Assembly: GCA_964564735.1 (NCBI GenBank)
Contig: CAZMCH010000020.1
Span: 1-51,332, forward strand
Length of the DNA stretch: 51,332 bases
DNA from: CAZMCH01 sp964564735
Lineage (GTDB): Bacteria; Poribacteria; DTPJ01
Direction: 5' to 3'
Shown: in pieces, positions 35,459 to 45,248 of the stretch
How positions within the stretch are numbered: position 1 is the first letter of the stretch
Layout of the letters: each line of letters opens with the position of its first letter
The notes under the pieces: model-generated
What the model was told of the DNA's origin: nothing
Database searches by the model: none
Seen by the model: the letters and a program-made list of their open reading frames with translations, nothing else
Made by a program: the position numbers and the translations under genes

Positions 35459-36928
35459 TTATAAAAGCCCCAAACACCATAAAGCCCCATTATACATCAA
35501 TTTTTGCATTTCAGGATTAGTCAGCACTTCAAGATTATGTCCATTTGCAAGATGGCATATACGACCTTTGCCATAAAACCTTGTATATCCATTAACCGAC
35601 TTTTGATCACCATTAACCGCTTCAGTTAAAAGGGTTATATCGTCAGCATGGATTATTGGTGTGTGGCGTTCATCAACCGCAACGTAATCATTAACACCGG
35701 TAGTAATTGGATGCTCTTTATTGACGACCTTTACATCAAACTTTTCATCACCGGGACCATGACCATTATAGCTACTACCTAAAACATCTCGATAGGTTGT
35801 TTGTTTTTCGTCAAGGCATTTAAGGGCTGTTGAGTTATGCAAAGAAAGAAAGCCCCCACCATTTGCCACAAAATCAGCAATGGCTTTCTCCTGTTCTTCA
35901 GTCATCCAGAACTCCATATCTTTGTCATTTTGTGACCATATCATACCATCTCTAAGAATAACGAGCAATCTAACGCCTTTTAGATTTTCTTTATTCAGTT
36001 TTGTTACATCATAAATAAAATAAATTGGCATCCCTATTTTTTCAAAGACAGGCTCTAAAGATGGCGGAATATAGAAAGGTGGATGATAATGATCGCCTAT
36101 TAATATTAAGGCATGTGGAATTATGCCATTCTTTACAGAAGGCGGATCAGATGTAAGTTGATCATATATAGACTTAACATGATCTTTGAATTGATTGTCA
36201 TCAGGAGTAAAATCAGCCCTTGTAGGTATATTTATACATTCAAGAGTCTTTTCGAAAGATCGCCCCTGAGAAACCTGATAACCTATCTCATCACGCAATA
36301 AGGTTAAATGCTTGGATAATTTAGCTAATACTTCTTTGCCACCAACAGGACCGTGACCTGTGCAGATATATTTTAGATTCATTTTACTGAATTTATCTAA
36401 TGTCTTGATCCAATTCCAAATATCGCACTCGCCCATCCAAATCGTGCTAGGCATACTTACAACGCTATCACCAGTATATATTATTCCTTCATCAGGCAGA
36501 TATGTAAAAAGATCAGTTGTTGAATGGTTAGTTCCGCATGTAAAAAGTTCAATAGTTTTTTTACCGTTATTAATCCCGATTCGGTCAGTAACGCCGATAA
36601 ACATGCCTGATTTGCCTTCTTTTGCATACTTTTTTCGTGCTTCTTCATGGCATATTATTGTTACACCATCTTTGGTAAATCCATCAATACCAAGCTCATG
36701 ATCCCAATGTCCATGAGTGATTATAACAAACTTTATCGGTTTATCGGTAATCTTCTTTATTTCCGCAAACATTTCTGGTGTCGATTCTACACTTGGCGCT
36801 TCGACAGCGATAACGTAATCATCACAGACGATATAACCACCGTTCGCCTGTCCCCGCCCAACATCACCAAATCGGAAATATACACCCGAAGCCACCTCTG
36901 TAATATTTGATAAACTCTCTTTTGACAT
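35459..36928 (-). CDS. Metallo-beta-lactamase fold hydrolase fused to a ThuA-like domain
   Basis: A 489-residue two-domain protein. Residues about 5-230 are an MBL-fold hydrolase with THGHWDHELG (HxHxDH), a later TGDSVVSM and ICTGHGPVGG. Residues about 255-489 form a ThuA-like glutamine-amidotransferase-fold domain: ALILIGDHYHPPF, ADFVANGGGFLSLHN and KEHPITTGVNDY. The two halves are normally separate proteins. GGAGGA five bases before ATG 36928 fixes the start; the longer frame to 36964 would overlap dapF. The function is unknown. The neighbouring isomerase-like gene suggests carbohydrate metabolism. Confidence 0.85.
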   Translation of the reverse strand: MSKESLSNITEVASGVYFRFGDVGRGQANGGYIVCDDYVIAVEAPSVESTPEMFAEIKKITDKPIKFVIITHGHWDHELGIDGFTKDGVTIICHEEARKKYAKEGKSGMFIGVTDRIGINNGKKTIELFTCGTNHSTTDLFTYLPDEGIIYTGDSVVSMPSTIWMGECDIWNWIKTLDKFSKMNLKYICTGHGPVGGKEVLAKLSKHLTLLRDEIGYQVSQGRSFEKTLECINIPTRADFTPDDNQFKDHVKSIYDQLTSDPPSVKNGIIPHALILIGDHYHPPFYIPPSLEPVFEKIGMPIYFIYDVTKLNKENLKGVRLLVILRDGMIWSQNDKDMEFWMTEEQEKAIADFVANGGGFLSLHNSTALKCLDEKQTTYRDVLGSSYNGHGPGDEKFDVKVVNKEHPITTGVNDYVAVDERHTPIIHADDITLLTEAVNGDQKSVNGYTRFYGKGRICHLANGHNLEVLTNPEMQKLMYNGALWCLGLL

Positions 36929-36951
36929 TTTTATCCTCCATAAAATTTTTC

Positions 36952-37788
36952 TTAATATTTCCAAGCTTCTTCAAGCAGATCGCCTTTATAGACAATCCTT
37001 GCATCACCTTCAAGAAAAACATTCTTTGCACCTGTTGGTTCAATCTCAAAGTATATCTTTAATGGAAAACCGCCCCTTGTGTGCATAGTTACAGGAGAAG
37101 CGGCTTTTCCCAAAGCAGAAGCGACTATCGCAGATGCGATACATCCTGTCCCACATGCCAACGTTTCATCTTCAACGCCACGTTCATAAGTTCTAATATC
37201 TATGTTATTCTTATCTTTGACTTTAACGAAATTGGCGTTTGTGCCTTTTGGGGAAAAATCTTTATGATAGCGTGTTTCACTGCCATGCTTTACAACGTCA
37301 GTATTTTCAAGATCATCCACGAAAAAAACAGCATGTGGAACACCGCTATTTGCAAATGATATATCATAAGTTCCGTCACTTAACTCAATTGGAAAATTAA
37401 GCCTTAAACCAAATGTATCACTCATTTGGACTTTAACATTATTGCCAACCATCTCTGCATTATATATGCCTGCTTTCGTCTCGAAGGTCATTTTGTTTGC
37501 ATTGACAATGCCCTCACTATGAGCAAATCTAGCGATACACCTTGCACCGTTACCGCATGTTTCCGCTTCACTGCCATCTGAATTATAATATCTCATCCTG
37601 AAATCAGCGACATCTGAATTTTCTACAAGCAAAAGACCATCTGCCCCAACTGATATGCGACGAGTGCAAACTTTCATAATAAAATTTTCTAAGTTATCTG
37701 GAACAACATTTTGACGATTGTCTATTATGACAAAATCGTTACCTGCTCCGCTCAGTTTTGCAAAAGCTATTCTTGCCATCTGATTCAT
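36952..37788 (-). CDS. dapF: Diaminopimelate epimerase
   Basis: A 278-residue cofactor-independent epimerase converting LL- to meso-diaminopimelate for peptidoglycan and lysine. Both catalytic cysteines are present: GNGARCIARF near 80 and ACGTGCIASA near 211. KLSGAGNDFVIID opens the protein. Start at 37788 or 37779 (second Met) cannot be separated; GAGGAAAGG fits both. It lies 8 nt after the RNase E/G gene. meso-DAP production fits the adjacent PBP2/RodA wall-synthesis genes. Confidence 0.95.
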   Translation of the reverse strand: MNQMARIAFAKLSGAGNDFVIIDNRQNVVPDNLENFIMKVCTRRISVGADGLLLVENSDVADFRMRYYNSDGSEAETCGNGARCIARFAHSEGIVNANKMTFETKAGIYNAEMVGNNVKVQMSDTFGLRLNFPIELSDGTYDISFANSGVPHAVFFVDDLENTDVVKHGSETRYHKDFSPKGTNANFVKVKDKNNIDIRTYERGVEDETLACGTGCIASAIVASALGKAASPVTMHTRGGFPLKIYFEIEPTGAKNVFLEGDARIVYKGDLLEEAWKY

Positions 37789-37796
37789 CCTTTCCT

Positions 37797-39359
37797 CTAA
37801 TCGTCATCTTCTTCCATCAAAGTTAATTCTCTTTGATCTTTCATTGATATAATTCTATAATCTTCTATGTGTAGATCAGGGTCTTCAGCAACACTGATTT
37901 TTGTATTTAATCTTAGTTCAAGTTCTTTAATACCTTCTTTATATTCTTCCATCAATCTATCAGCCACCGGAGGACTTGCAAAGACCTTTATATGCTTTTC
38001 GTTATATTTGGCACAAACCGCCTTTATTTCTCGTAGGATTGATATACTTGTTGATTCTTGCGAAAGAACAATTCCATCACCCTGACAATAAGGGCAAGGT
38101 TCACAGAGCATACTGCCAAGACTCGGTTTGGTGCGCTGTCTTGTCATTTCAACCAAACCCAGATCGGTAATCTGCAAGATATTTGTCCTTGATCGATCAC
38201 GTTTTAGAGCTTCTTCCATTGTTTTTAGAACTTTATTTTTATGCTCTTCTTTATCCATATCAATGAAGTCAATGATGATGATACCACCAAGGTCTCTCAA
38301 ACGCAACTGCCTTGCAATTTCAGATACCGCCTCTATATTGGTTTTTAATATAGTTTCATCAGCGTTTTCTTTGCCAACATATTTTCCAGTATTGACATCA
38401 ATTGATACGAGTGCTTCCGTTTGGTTAATGATTATATGTCCGCCAGATTTCAGCCAGATTTTTTGTCTTAAAGCCTTCTTTATTTGCTTTTCTATACCAT
38501 AGAACTCAAATATTGGCTCTTCTTTGTCATATAATTTTACCTTGTTTTTTAATGCAGGAAGAAGTGAGTCAAGAAATTCAAGAATTCTGTCATATTCGGT
38601 CTTTGAATCAATAAGGAATTGTGAAACTTCCTGAGTAAAAATATCACGAATTACCCTATATATTAATCCCAAATCCTCATGTATAAGACTCGGTGCTGGT
38701 GCATTTATGGAGCGCTGGTTTATCTTCTCCCAATGGTCCATAAGAAACTTTATATCTGATCTGAATTCATCTTCGCCCTTGCCTGCTGCTGCTGTTCGGA
38801 CTATAAAGCCCTGATTCTTGTTAGGTCTAATCTTCTCTATTAATTCCTTTAACCTTTGTCTTTCTGCATCATCTTCTATCTTCCTAGAAACTCCAATATG
38901 CTCAACCGTCGGCATATAGACCAGATAGCGACCGGGAAGTGTTATATATGCAGTAACTCTGGGACCTTTTGTGTCCATAGGTTCTTTATCGATCTGAACA
39001 AGCACTTCCTGACCTTTTTTTAGCAAATCCCTTATGGATGGATGATCTGCCTTTTTATGTTCATTTTTCTTTTGTTCAGAACTCTTGTTTTCCTCTTTAA
39101 TAGTGTCATCAAAATCATCAAATTCTTCAAGATGATGTGCTACATCCGAAACATGAAGAAAAGCATTTCTATCTAATCCAATATCAACAAATGCTGCTTG
39201 CATTCCGGGCAAAACGCTAGTAACTCTACCCTTGTAAATATTGCCGAGAATATATCTCTCGCTTTTTCTTTCAATAAAAAGCTCTGCTAATACTTTGTTT
39301 TCAAGCAGAGCTGCTCTCGACTCATAGTCATCTTCACTTACAATTATTTCCTTTAACAT
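37797..39359 (-). CDS. rng: Ribonuclease E/G family endoribonuclease
   Basis: A 520-residue RNase E/G-type enzyme that cuts single-stranded RNA in rRNA maturation and mRNA decay. An S1 domain lies at about 38-110 (GNIYKGRVTSVLPGMQAAFV) with an acidic/Lys insert near 85-105. The DNase I-like catalytic Asp residues are in SIDVNTGKYVG and IIIDFIDMDKEEH. The zinc-link is CEPCPYCQGDG near 435. No long RNase E C-terminal scaffold exists, so it is RNase G-like. GGAG eight bases upstream supports the start. The order radical-SAM then rng is common next to rod-shape genes. Confidence 0.93.
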   Translation of the reverse strand: MLKEIIVSEDDYESRAALLENKVLAELFIERKSERYILGNIYKGRVTSVLPGMQAAFVDIGLDRNAFLHVSDVAHHLEEFDDFDDTIKEENKSSEQKKNEHKKADHPSIRDLLKKGQEVLVQIDKEPMDTKGPRVTAYITLPGRYLVYMPTVEHIGVSRKIEDDAERQRLKELIEKIRPNKNQGFIVRTAAAGKGEDEFRSDIKFLMDHWEKINQRSINAPAPSLIHEDLGLIYRVIRDIFTQEVSQFLIDSKTEYDRILEFLDSLLPALKNKVKLYDKEEPIFEFYGIEKQIKKALRQKIWLKSGGHIIINQTEALVSIDVNTGKYVGKENADETILKTNIEAVSEIARQLRLRDLGGIIIIDFIDMDKEEHKNKVLKTMEEALKRDRSRTNILQITDLGLVEMTRQRTKPSLGSMLCEPCPYCQGDGIVLSQESTSISILREIKAVCAKYNEKHIKVFASPPVADRLMEEYKEGIKELELRLNTKISVAEDPDLHIEDYRIISMKDQRELTLMEEDDD

Positions 39360-39378
39360 ACTTACATCTCCACTCTTC

Positions 39379-39449
39379 GATTAAAAGATTGAAGATTAAG
39401 ATTAGATAATCACTTAAAGCCTAATCTTAGAATCTTAAAATCTTTAATC
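39379..39449. repeat. Long imperfect hairpin of AAGATTA-type units overlapping the radical-SAM stop codon
   Basis: GATTAAAAGATT (39379-39390) pairs with AATCTTTAATC (39439-39449), and inner units AGATTAAGATTAG pair with CTAATCTTAGAATCT. The right arm includes the TAA stop (39446-39444 on minus) of the radical-SAM gene. A related block lies at 47868-47915. Confidence 0.6.
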
Positions 39450-42053
39450 CAGTATATCCATTGGTGAAAAAAATTGTCCCTGACATTCAATAAAATAGTC
39501 TGTTTTTATGATGTCAAGGGACGAAAACTTAATATCATCCTCATCAGCTTTAATATCATCACTGAAAAGAAGAACGATAATCTCTTCTGGTCTTACTTTT
39601 CCGGAACTACCATCACCTAGTAGCATACTTATTTCCAATACGTTATCAACACAACCTAATAATTCAATGTTTTTTACAAGAGATTTTACATCGACTAAGT
39701 TTGTCTTTCCTGTATTTTGATTGTTAAATTTTTTTGGTTTTTGTTGTCGGTTAATAAGAATGCTTTCATTTGCCATAATTGACTGAATTTTATTTTTTAA
39801 TATATTATCAAGACCGCAATCATGATTTGGTATCCGAACTACATAAGACGCAAAGCCTGTTTGTGCCATAAGGGATGTAGATTTCAAAGGAACTCTTTGC
39901 GCTCTCAAGATTTTTACACCGAAAGGTAATTGTTCATTTACAAGAGATATAAAGTATTGTGGATCAATATCTTCATCAAGTTCAATATCAGAATATTCTG
40001 CATTACTTGTTGACCCAAGAGGAACAGCAGAAGCAAAATTAATCTTGGGATGAGGGTTAAAGCCATGCGAATATGAAATTGGTATTTCCGCCCTTCTGAA
40101 AGCCCTCGTAAAGACATTGATAAGATCAAGATGAGATATATACTTTACCTCATCACCTTTGATGAAATGAAAGCGTATTTTAGAGACTGAATGCTGTATA
40201 ATGGATTCTTGATAATTCTCTATTGTATCCTTCATTTTTTGTCCTAAATCTAGTTTTACCTTTATTTTTTCATCGCAGATTCCACAATCAGAACATTCAC
40301 CGTTCCTGCAATCAGGCGTCATTTCTCCTCTATATGCTCTGTCTCGTTCAGTTAATAAAAACTCCTTTGATATTCGAGAGTCAATGTGATCCCATGGCAA
40401 AATTTCATCGGAAGCACGTGATCTGTGATAAGACGATGGGTCTATATCACCCATAGCAAATGCCTCCATCCACTTATTGAAGTCAAAAAGCTCTGACCAT
40501 CCATCAAGCCTGCAGCCAAGCTGATGGGCGTTGAGCAATACCTTAGACAATCTTCTATCACCTCTGGCAAAAACTCCTTCTAAGAAGCTAACCTCTGGTG
40601 AATGAAAGCTTATATCAATACGGCTATTTCTGCCGATTTTACTTAATAATAACTTTTGTTTATCCTTTATTTTCTCTATTGATACTTGGCGTTCCCATTG
40701 AAATGGTGTATGGGCTTTGGGAACAAAAGTTGAGACACTAACGCTGATTTTTGCTCTATTATTAGCTTTTCTAGCAACATTTAAAATTTCTCTTATGAGA
40801 TTTGCTATCCCTGAAATGTCATCTTCTGTTTCTGTTGGTAATCCTATCATAAAATACAGTTTTAATGTATCCCAACCAGTTGAGAAAGCGTCCTCAATGG
40901 TAGATAAAATGTCTTCTTTGGTGATATTTTTGTTTATTACGTTCCTTAATTTATCAGTAGCAACCTCTGGAGCAAAAGTCAGTCCTGTTTTTCCGATACT
41001 CCCTAGTTTTCGAGCAAGCTCAAGTGAAAAAGCATCTGTCCTTAGACTTGGTAATGAAATAGCTACATGTTTTTCTTTTCCCAATGATCCTACAAGTTCT
41101 GCAACTATCGCATATATCGAGCTATGGTCGCATGTGCTAAGGCTTGATAATGAAAGTTCCTCATAACCAGTCTTTTCAATGATCTCATTTGCTAATTTTT
41201 TTATTACTTCTGATGATCTTTCTCTGACAGGACGATAGATCATCCCTGCTTGACAAAATCTGCAACCCCTAGAGCACCCTCTCATAATTTCAACGATGGC
41301 GCGGTCATGTATCGGTTTCATAAATGGAACTATATAATCAACGGGATATGGAATATCATCCAGATCAGCCACAACACGTTTTTTTATTTTTTTGCTATCA
41401 GAAACAACAAGCGTTCCATTTGGCAATTCTTTTAATGACATTAATGCTGGAACATAGATGCCCTCTATTTGAGAGATTTTTTCAAGTAATTGTCGTTTTT
41501 CTAGCTCTTTATTATTTTTATAACAATCTATGATCTCAAGAACGATCTCTTCCCCATCACCGATGACGAAAAAGTCAATAAAATCAGCAATAGGCTCAGG
41601 ATTAAAAACACATGGACCGCCTGCCATGATCAATGGATGATTATCGGTTCTGTCTTTTGATAGAAGGGGTATTTGAGCTAAGTTAAGCATATTCAAAACG
41701 CTTGTATAGCTCATTTCATACTGGAGGGAAAATCCTATTATGTCAAAATCTATCAAAGGTGTTGAAGATTCAAGGCTGGATAATAATTTGCCTTCTGCCC
41801 TTATATGTTCTTCCATATCAATCCAAGGTGCGAAAGCACGTTCTGCCCAAATATCATCTCTGGAATTGAGGATATTATATAATATCTTTAGACCTAAATG
41901 CGACATACCAACATCATATATATCAGGAAAAGCTAATGCGATTCTGATAATAGGCATACCCATATTACTACGGTTTTGATTTTTTCTAATTACATTTAGC
42001 TCATTACCGATATATCTTGATGGTTTTGATATTGTTGGTAGTATGTCAGCCAT
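39444..42053 (-). CDS. B12-binding radical SAM protein fused to DUF2344 (TIGR03960-TIGR03936 fusion)
   Basis: An 869-residue protein. The N-terminal cobalamin-binding-like region is followed by a radical SAM core with the cluster motif RGCSRGCRFCQAG (C-x3-C-x2-C) near 263. A Cys-rich CRNGECSDCGICDEK hinge lies near 600. The C-terminal DUF2344 domain shows KYISHLDLINVFTRAFRR and YSHGFNPHPKI. In Clostridia and others these are two adjacent genes before rng; here they are one. ATG 42053 is preferred to GTG 42062. It is the gene after rodA. Reaction unknown; an RNA or ribosome-related modification is often supposed. Confidence 0.88.
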   Translation of the reverse strand: MADILPTISKPSRYIGNELNVIRKNQNRSNMGMPIIRIALAFPDIYDVGMSHLGLKILYNILNSRDDIWAERAFAPWIDMEEHIRAEGKLLSSLESSTPLIDFDIIGFSLQYEMSYTSVLNMLNLAQIPLLSKDRTDNHPLIMAGGPCVFNPEPIADFIDFFVIGDGEEIVLEIIDCYKNNKELEKRQLLEKISQIEGIYVPALMSLKELPNGTLVVSDSKKIKKRVVADLDDIPYPVDYIVPFMKPIHDRAIVEIMRGCSRGCRFCQAGMIYRPVRERSSEVIKKLANEIIEKTGYEELSLSSLSTCDHSSIYAIVAELVGSLGKEKHVAISLPSLRTDAFSLELARKLGSIGKTGLTFAPEVATDKLRNVINKNITKEDILSTIEDAFSTGWDTLKLYFMIGLPTETEDDISGIANLIREILNVARKANNRAKISVSVSTFVPKAHTPFQWERQVSIEKIKDKQKLLLSKIGRNSRIDISFHSPEVSFLEGVFARGDRRLSKVLLNAHQLGCRLDGWSELFDFNKWMEAFAMGDIDPSSYHRSRASDEILPWDHIDSRISKEFLLTERDRAYRGEMTPDCRNGECSDCGICDEKIKVKLDLGQKMKDTIENYQESIIQHSVSKIRFHFIKGDEVKYISHLDLINVFTRAFRRAEIPISYSHGFNPHPKINFASAVPLGSTSNAEYSDIELDEDIDPQYFISLVNEQLPFGVKILRAQRVPLKSTSLMAQTGFASYVVRIPNHDCGLDNILKNKIQSIMANESILINRQQKPKKFNNQNTGKTNLVDVKSLVKNIELLGCVDNVLEISMLLGDGSSGKVRPEEIIVLLFSDDIKADEDDIKFSSLDIIKTDYFIECQGQFFSPMDILD

Positions 42054-42151
42054 GACAATCACTATCGGCTGAAGACATGCAATAAATAGTGGATGATTAT
42101 AAACAGACTAAAATAAATGTCAGTTTAGCTTTCACATATTTCTTTTATCTG

Positions 42152-43444
42152 TCATCTTCTCAACCTCACATTTAGCAATAACCCAATGGAGACAAAAGTA
42201 GCAAACAGCGATGACCCACCATAGCTTATAAGTGGGAGAGGAACTCCTGTTATGGGCATAAGCCCAAGAGTTACACCAAGATTAAGAAACATCTGAGTTG
42301 TAATCATAGTAACAATTCCAGTCGCCAGAAGAACCCCAAATAAGTTATCTGCTATTGCTGCTGCCTTCAACCCATTCATTATTAAAGTAAAGTATAACGC
42401 CAAAATAATAAGAGAGCCAAAAAATCCCCATTCCTCGGCAATTACCGAGAAAATAAAGTCTGTATGTTGAGCAGGCAAAAAATCCAGCCTGTTTTGTGTC
42501 CCATGTAAATAACCTTGCCCCAAAATACCACCCGAACCAATCGCTATTTTTGATTGAATTATATGATAACCAGAACCCGCAGGATCAGAATTTGCGTCAA
42601 CAAATGCAATTAGCCTTGCTTTTTGATAGTCCTTTAGAACGATAGAACCCATCATTGCAAGAACCACCCCGACTATAATACACGGAGCAAAAAATTTAAT
42701 TATCCGTTTTCCTTTTTTTATTCGAGTCTTTGATACAAGATAATATATAAATAAAACAAATGCAATATATATTAACGTCATTAAGAGTATTTTTAATAAT
42801 GCGCTTGCTGACTTAAAATCCCAATCCCTATGGAGTATCAATATTGTCATGCTTGCAGAGATAATAATAACTAAACTCACCATAAGAAGATACGTTCTAT
42901 TAGCTCCAGCCAGATAAAGCATTGCCAATGAAACAGGAATAAGCGTAAGGGCATATCCAAGCGATGGTTGCATGAATATCATAAATGTATATGTAAGTAT
43001 TAATCCCCCAGACGTAAAAAAAACCTTATCTTCGCCAACAATTTCCTTTTTATCATTTAAGTATTGGGCAAGTGCAATAATAAGAATGATTCTTGCTAAC
43101 TCCGATGGCTGAAAAGCACCACCCATAATCCATCTTCTAGCGCCCGATTGCTCAGGAAAAGCTAATACAGTTGCCAACAAGATAAAACCCAATATATAAA
43201 GTATATAACCAATTCCGTTTAGAATTCGATAATCTATTACAAAAACGATTATCAATGCAATTAGCCCGATAACTAAACGGATTATTTGCAATACCCAAAG
43301 CTTATTATCTTCTTTTGGTCCTTCAAAGACAGCACTATATATTGTGATAATACCAATAATGGCTATTATAAGGACAGTAAAAAAAAGCGTAAAATCAAAG
43401 TCTTTAAAGTGAAAATTTTTTAAAAATGATCTATATTGTTTCAT
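42152..43444 (-). CDS. rodA: Peptidoglycan glycosyltransferase RodA (SEDS family)
   Basis: A 430-residue membrane protein with about ten TM segments that polymerises lipid II during cell elongation, in complex with PBP2. Signature blocks are GARRWIMGGAFQPSELARI near 105, the DPAGSGYHIIQSKIAIGSGG loop near 283 and DFIFSVIAEEWGFFGSL near 325; the C-terminus has GVPLPLISYGGSS. Its ATG abuts the mrdA stop codon with no spacer, so the two are translationally coupled. Confidence 0.95.
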   Translation of the reverse strand: MKQYRSFLKNFHFKDFDFTLFFTVLIIAIIGIITIYSAVFEGPKEDNKLWVLQIIRLVIGLIALIIVFVIDYRILNGIGYILYILGFILLATVLAFPEQSGARRWIMGGAFQPSELARIILIIALAQYLNDKKEIVGEDKVFFTSGGLILTYTFMIFMQPSLGYALTLIPVSLAMLYLAGANRTYLLMVSLVIIISASMTILILHRDWDFKSASALLKILLMTLIYIAFVLFIYYLVSKTRIKKGKRIIKFFAPCIIVGVVLAMMGSIVLKDYQKARLIAFVDANSDPAGSGYHIIQSKIAIGSGGILGQGYLHGTQNRLDFLPAQHTDFIFSVIAEEWGFFGSLIILALYFTLIMNGLKAAAIADNLFGVLLATGIVTMITTQMFLNLGVTLGLMPITGVPLPLISYGGSSLFATFVSIGLLLNVRLRR

Positions 43445-45238
43445 TTATTGATTAACAGCAACAGATATTTTGTCCTCTGTTTTTTCACCAAAAAGATAAT
43501 AAGAAAGCAATTGACCTGCTACTGGAGCAGCATTTTCAGAACCAAGACCTGCATTCTCAACCAGAGCAACAACAACGATACTTGGATTTTCATAAGGGGC
43601 AAATCCCATATACCAAGCATGTGGTTTCCCATGAGGATTTTGGGCAGTTCCTGTTTTACCGCATGTATTTATCTTCCTTAAATCTTTTGATTCTGCAGTC
43701 ATGCCATGTTGTGCGACATTAATTAATGAACTTCTTATCAATTCAATAACTTCTGGGGAAATTTTATCTCTTAGATCAATTAATAATTCAGGCTTATCAT
43801 TATAAATATTTTGCTCTGTTGATTTAGCATTTTGTGGTAACTTTGAATAATCAATAAAATGAGGTCTATAAGCGAAGCCACGATTCGCCAATGCAGAGAT
43901 AACACAAGCCATTTGAATTGGAGTCACAAGTATCGGTCCCTGACCAATAACCATATTGACATTATCGGTACGATAGATACTCTTGCTAGGAACAGAACCT
44001 TTTTTTTCACCGGGAAGATCAATACCTGTCTTTTTTCCCAATCCATACATATCAGCGTATTTGTGAATTAAAGGAACGGTAAGACCTGCCCTATATGCAG
44101 TATTATAAAAGAATACATTGCAAGATTTAGGCAATGCTTCCCTTATGTTTATTGTTCCATGACCACCGGATTTATGGCATCTAAAAGAACGATTTCCAAT
44201 ATAAACACTTCCTCTACAAGTAAAGTATGTATCTTCAGTTATCTTCCCTTCCGCCAAAGCAGCTGTTGCTGATATGATCTTAAATGTTGAACCCGGTGGA
44301 TATTCTCCCATAATGGCTCGGTTTAGCATTGGTTTGCTTGGGTCTTTCATAACCTTAATTTTATCCTCAGCAGAGCGTCCACCTATAAAAATATGTGGAT
44401 CAAAATCTGGCTTACTTACCAAAGCCAACACTCCACCGTCTTCCGGATTAAGGGCAATTAAAACTCCATCTTTATCTTGCATTATTTCTTCTGCCTTATT
44501 TTGTAGTTTTCTATCCAAAGTAAGGTATAGATTTTGCCCCGATTCAATATTATCAGGGAGAGGTAACTCCTGAACAACCTGTCCAAAAGTATTCACTTCT
44601 ACCATCTTCCAACCGAGATCACCGCGCAAGAACTCCTCATACTGAGCCTCTAGTCCACTTCTGCCTATCACATCGTTCATAGCATAACCACTGCTTAAAT
44701 CTTCTTCAGCAACGGGGGCTGTATAGCCAATAATATGAGAAGCGATCTTTGCGTATTTTCTAATCGGTTTGGCACGAACAATAATTTCTGGAACATGAAT
44801 ACTATTTTCGCCTATATATGCAGCAATATAGCTATCAACATTTTCCTTAATTAAAACAGGTTCTTTAGAATTACAACCTGCAGATAATTTTTTTGTTATA
44901 TCTTGAGGAGTGAGTTCTAATTTATCCAAAATCATCTTTCTGCGTTTGTCTGTTTGCCATACATAATCTTTCTTGTCTGGCGCGATATATATATCAAAAG
45001 CAGTCTCATTATCAACGATGGGGTTTTTACCATCACGGTCATATATAACGCCTCTTGGCGGAATAAGCCTTATAGGATGAAGCCTGTTACCATTAGATTT
45101 TTTTACATAATAATCATTGCGTATTATCTGCAAATGTCCAAGACGTAGCAACAGTATACCAAAACCGATTATAATAATAGTCATTATAAATCTGAGTTTA
45201 TTTCGTATTAGATTCTCACGATATTCATCATCAAACAC
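43445..45238 (-). CDS. mrdA: Penicillin-binding protein 2 (elongation transpeptidase)
   Basis: A 597-residue class B PBP. One N-terminal TM (about 16-34) is followed by the pedestal domain (RGVIYDRDG near 62). The transpeptidase domain has Ser317-x-x-Lys320 (PPGSTFK), the SxN motif Ser372-Cys-Asn374 and KTGTAQN near 533. It cross-links peptidoglycan during elongation with RodA. The start codon is GTG, with AGGGG eight bases upstream, 10 nt after mreD. Length is usual for PBP2. Confidence 0.95.
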   Translation of the reverse strand: MFDDEYRENLIRNKLRFIMTIIIIGFGILLLRLGHLQIIRNDYYVKKSNGNRLHPIRLIPPRGVIYDRDGKNPIVDNETAFDIYIAPDKKDYVWQTDKRRKMILDKLELTPQDITKKLSAGCNSKEPVLIKENVDSYIAAYIGENSIHVPEIIVRAKPIRKYAKIASHIIGYTAPVAEEDLSSGYAMNDVIGRSGLEAQYEEFLRGDLGWKMVEVNTFGQVVQELPLPDNIESGQNLYLTLDRKLQNKAEEIMQDKDGVLIALNPEDGGVLALVSKPDFDPHIFIGGRSAEDKIKVMKDPSKPMLNRAIMGEYPPGSTFKIISATAALAEGKITEDTYFTCRGSVYIGNRSFRCHKSGGHGTINIREALPKSCNVFFYNTAYRAGLTVPLIHKYADMYGLGKKTGIDLPGEKKGSVPSKSIYRTDNVNMVIGQGPILVTPIQMACVISALANRGFAYRPHFIDYSKLPQNAKSTEQNIYNDKPELLIDLRDKISPEVIELIRSSLINVAQHGMTAESKDLRKINTCGKTGTAQNPHGKPHAWYMGFAPYENPSIVVVALVENAGLGSENAAPVAGQLLSYYLFGEKTEDKISVAVNQ

Positions 45239-45248
45239 GATATAACCC

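Noticed and set aside
40717..41166. 149-residue plus-strand frame inside the radical-SAM gene
   Set aside because: Antisense to a conserved coding region, no domain and no ribosome binding site.
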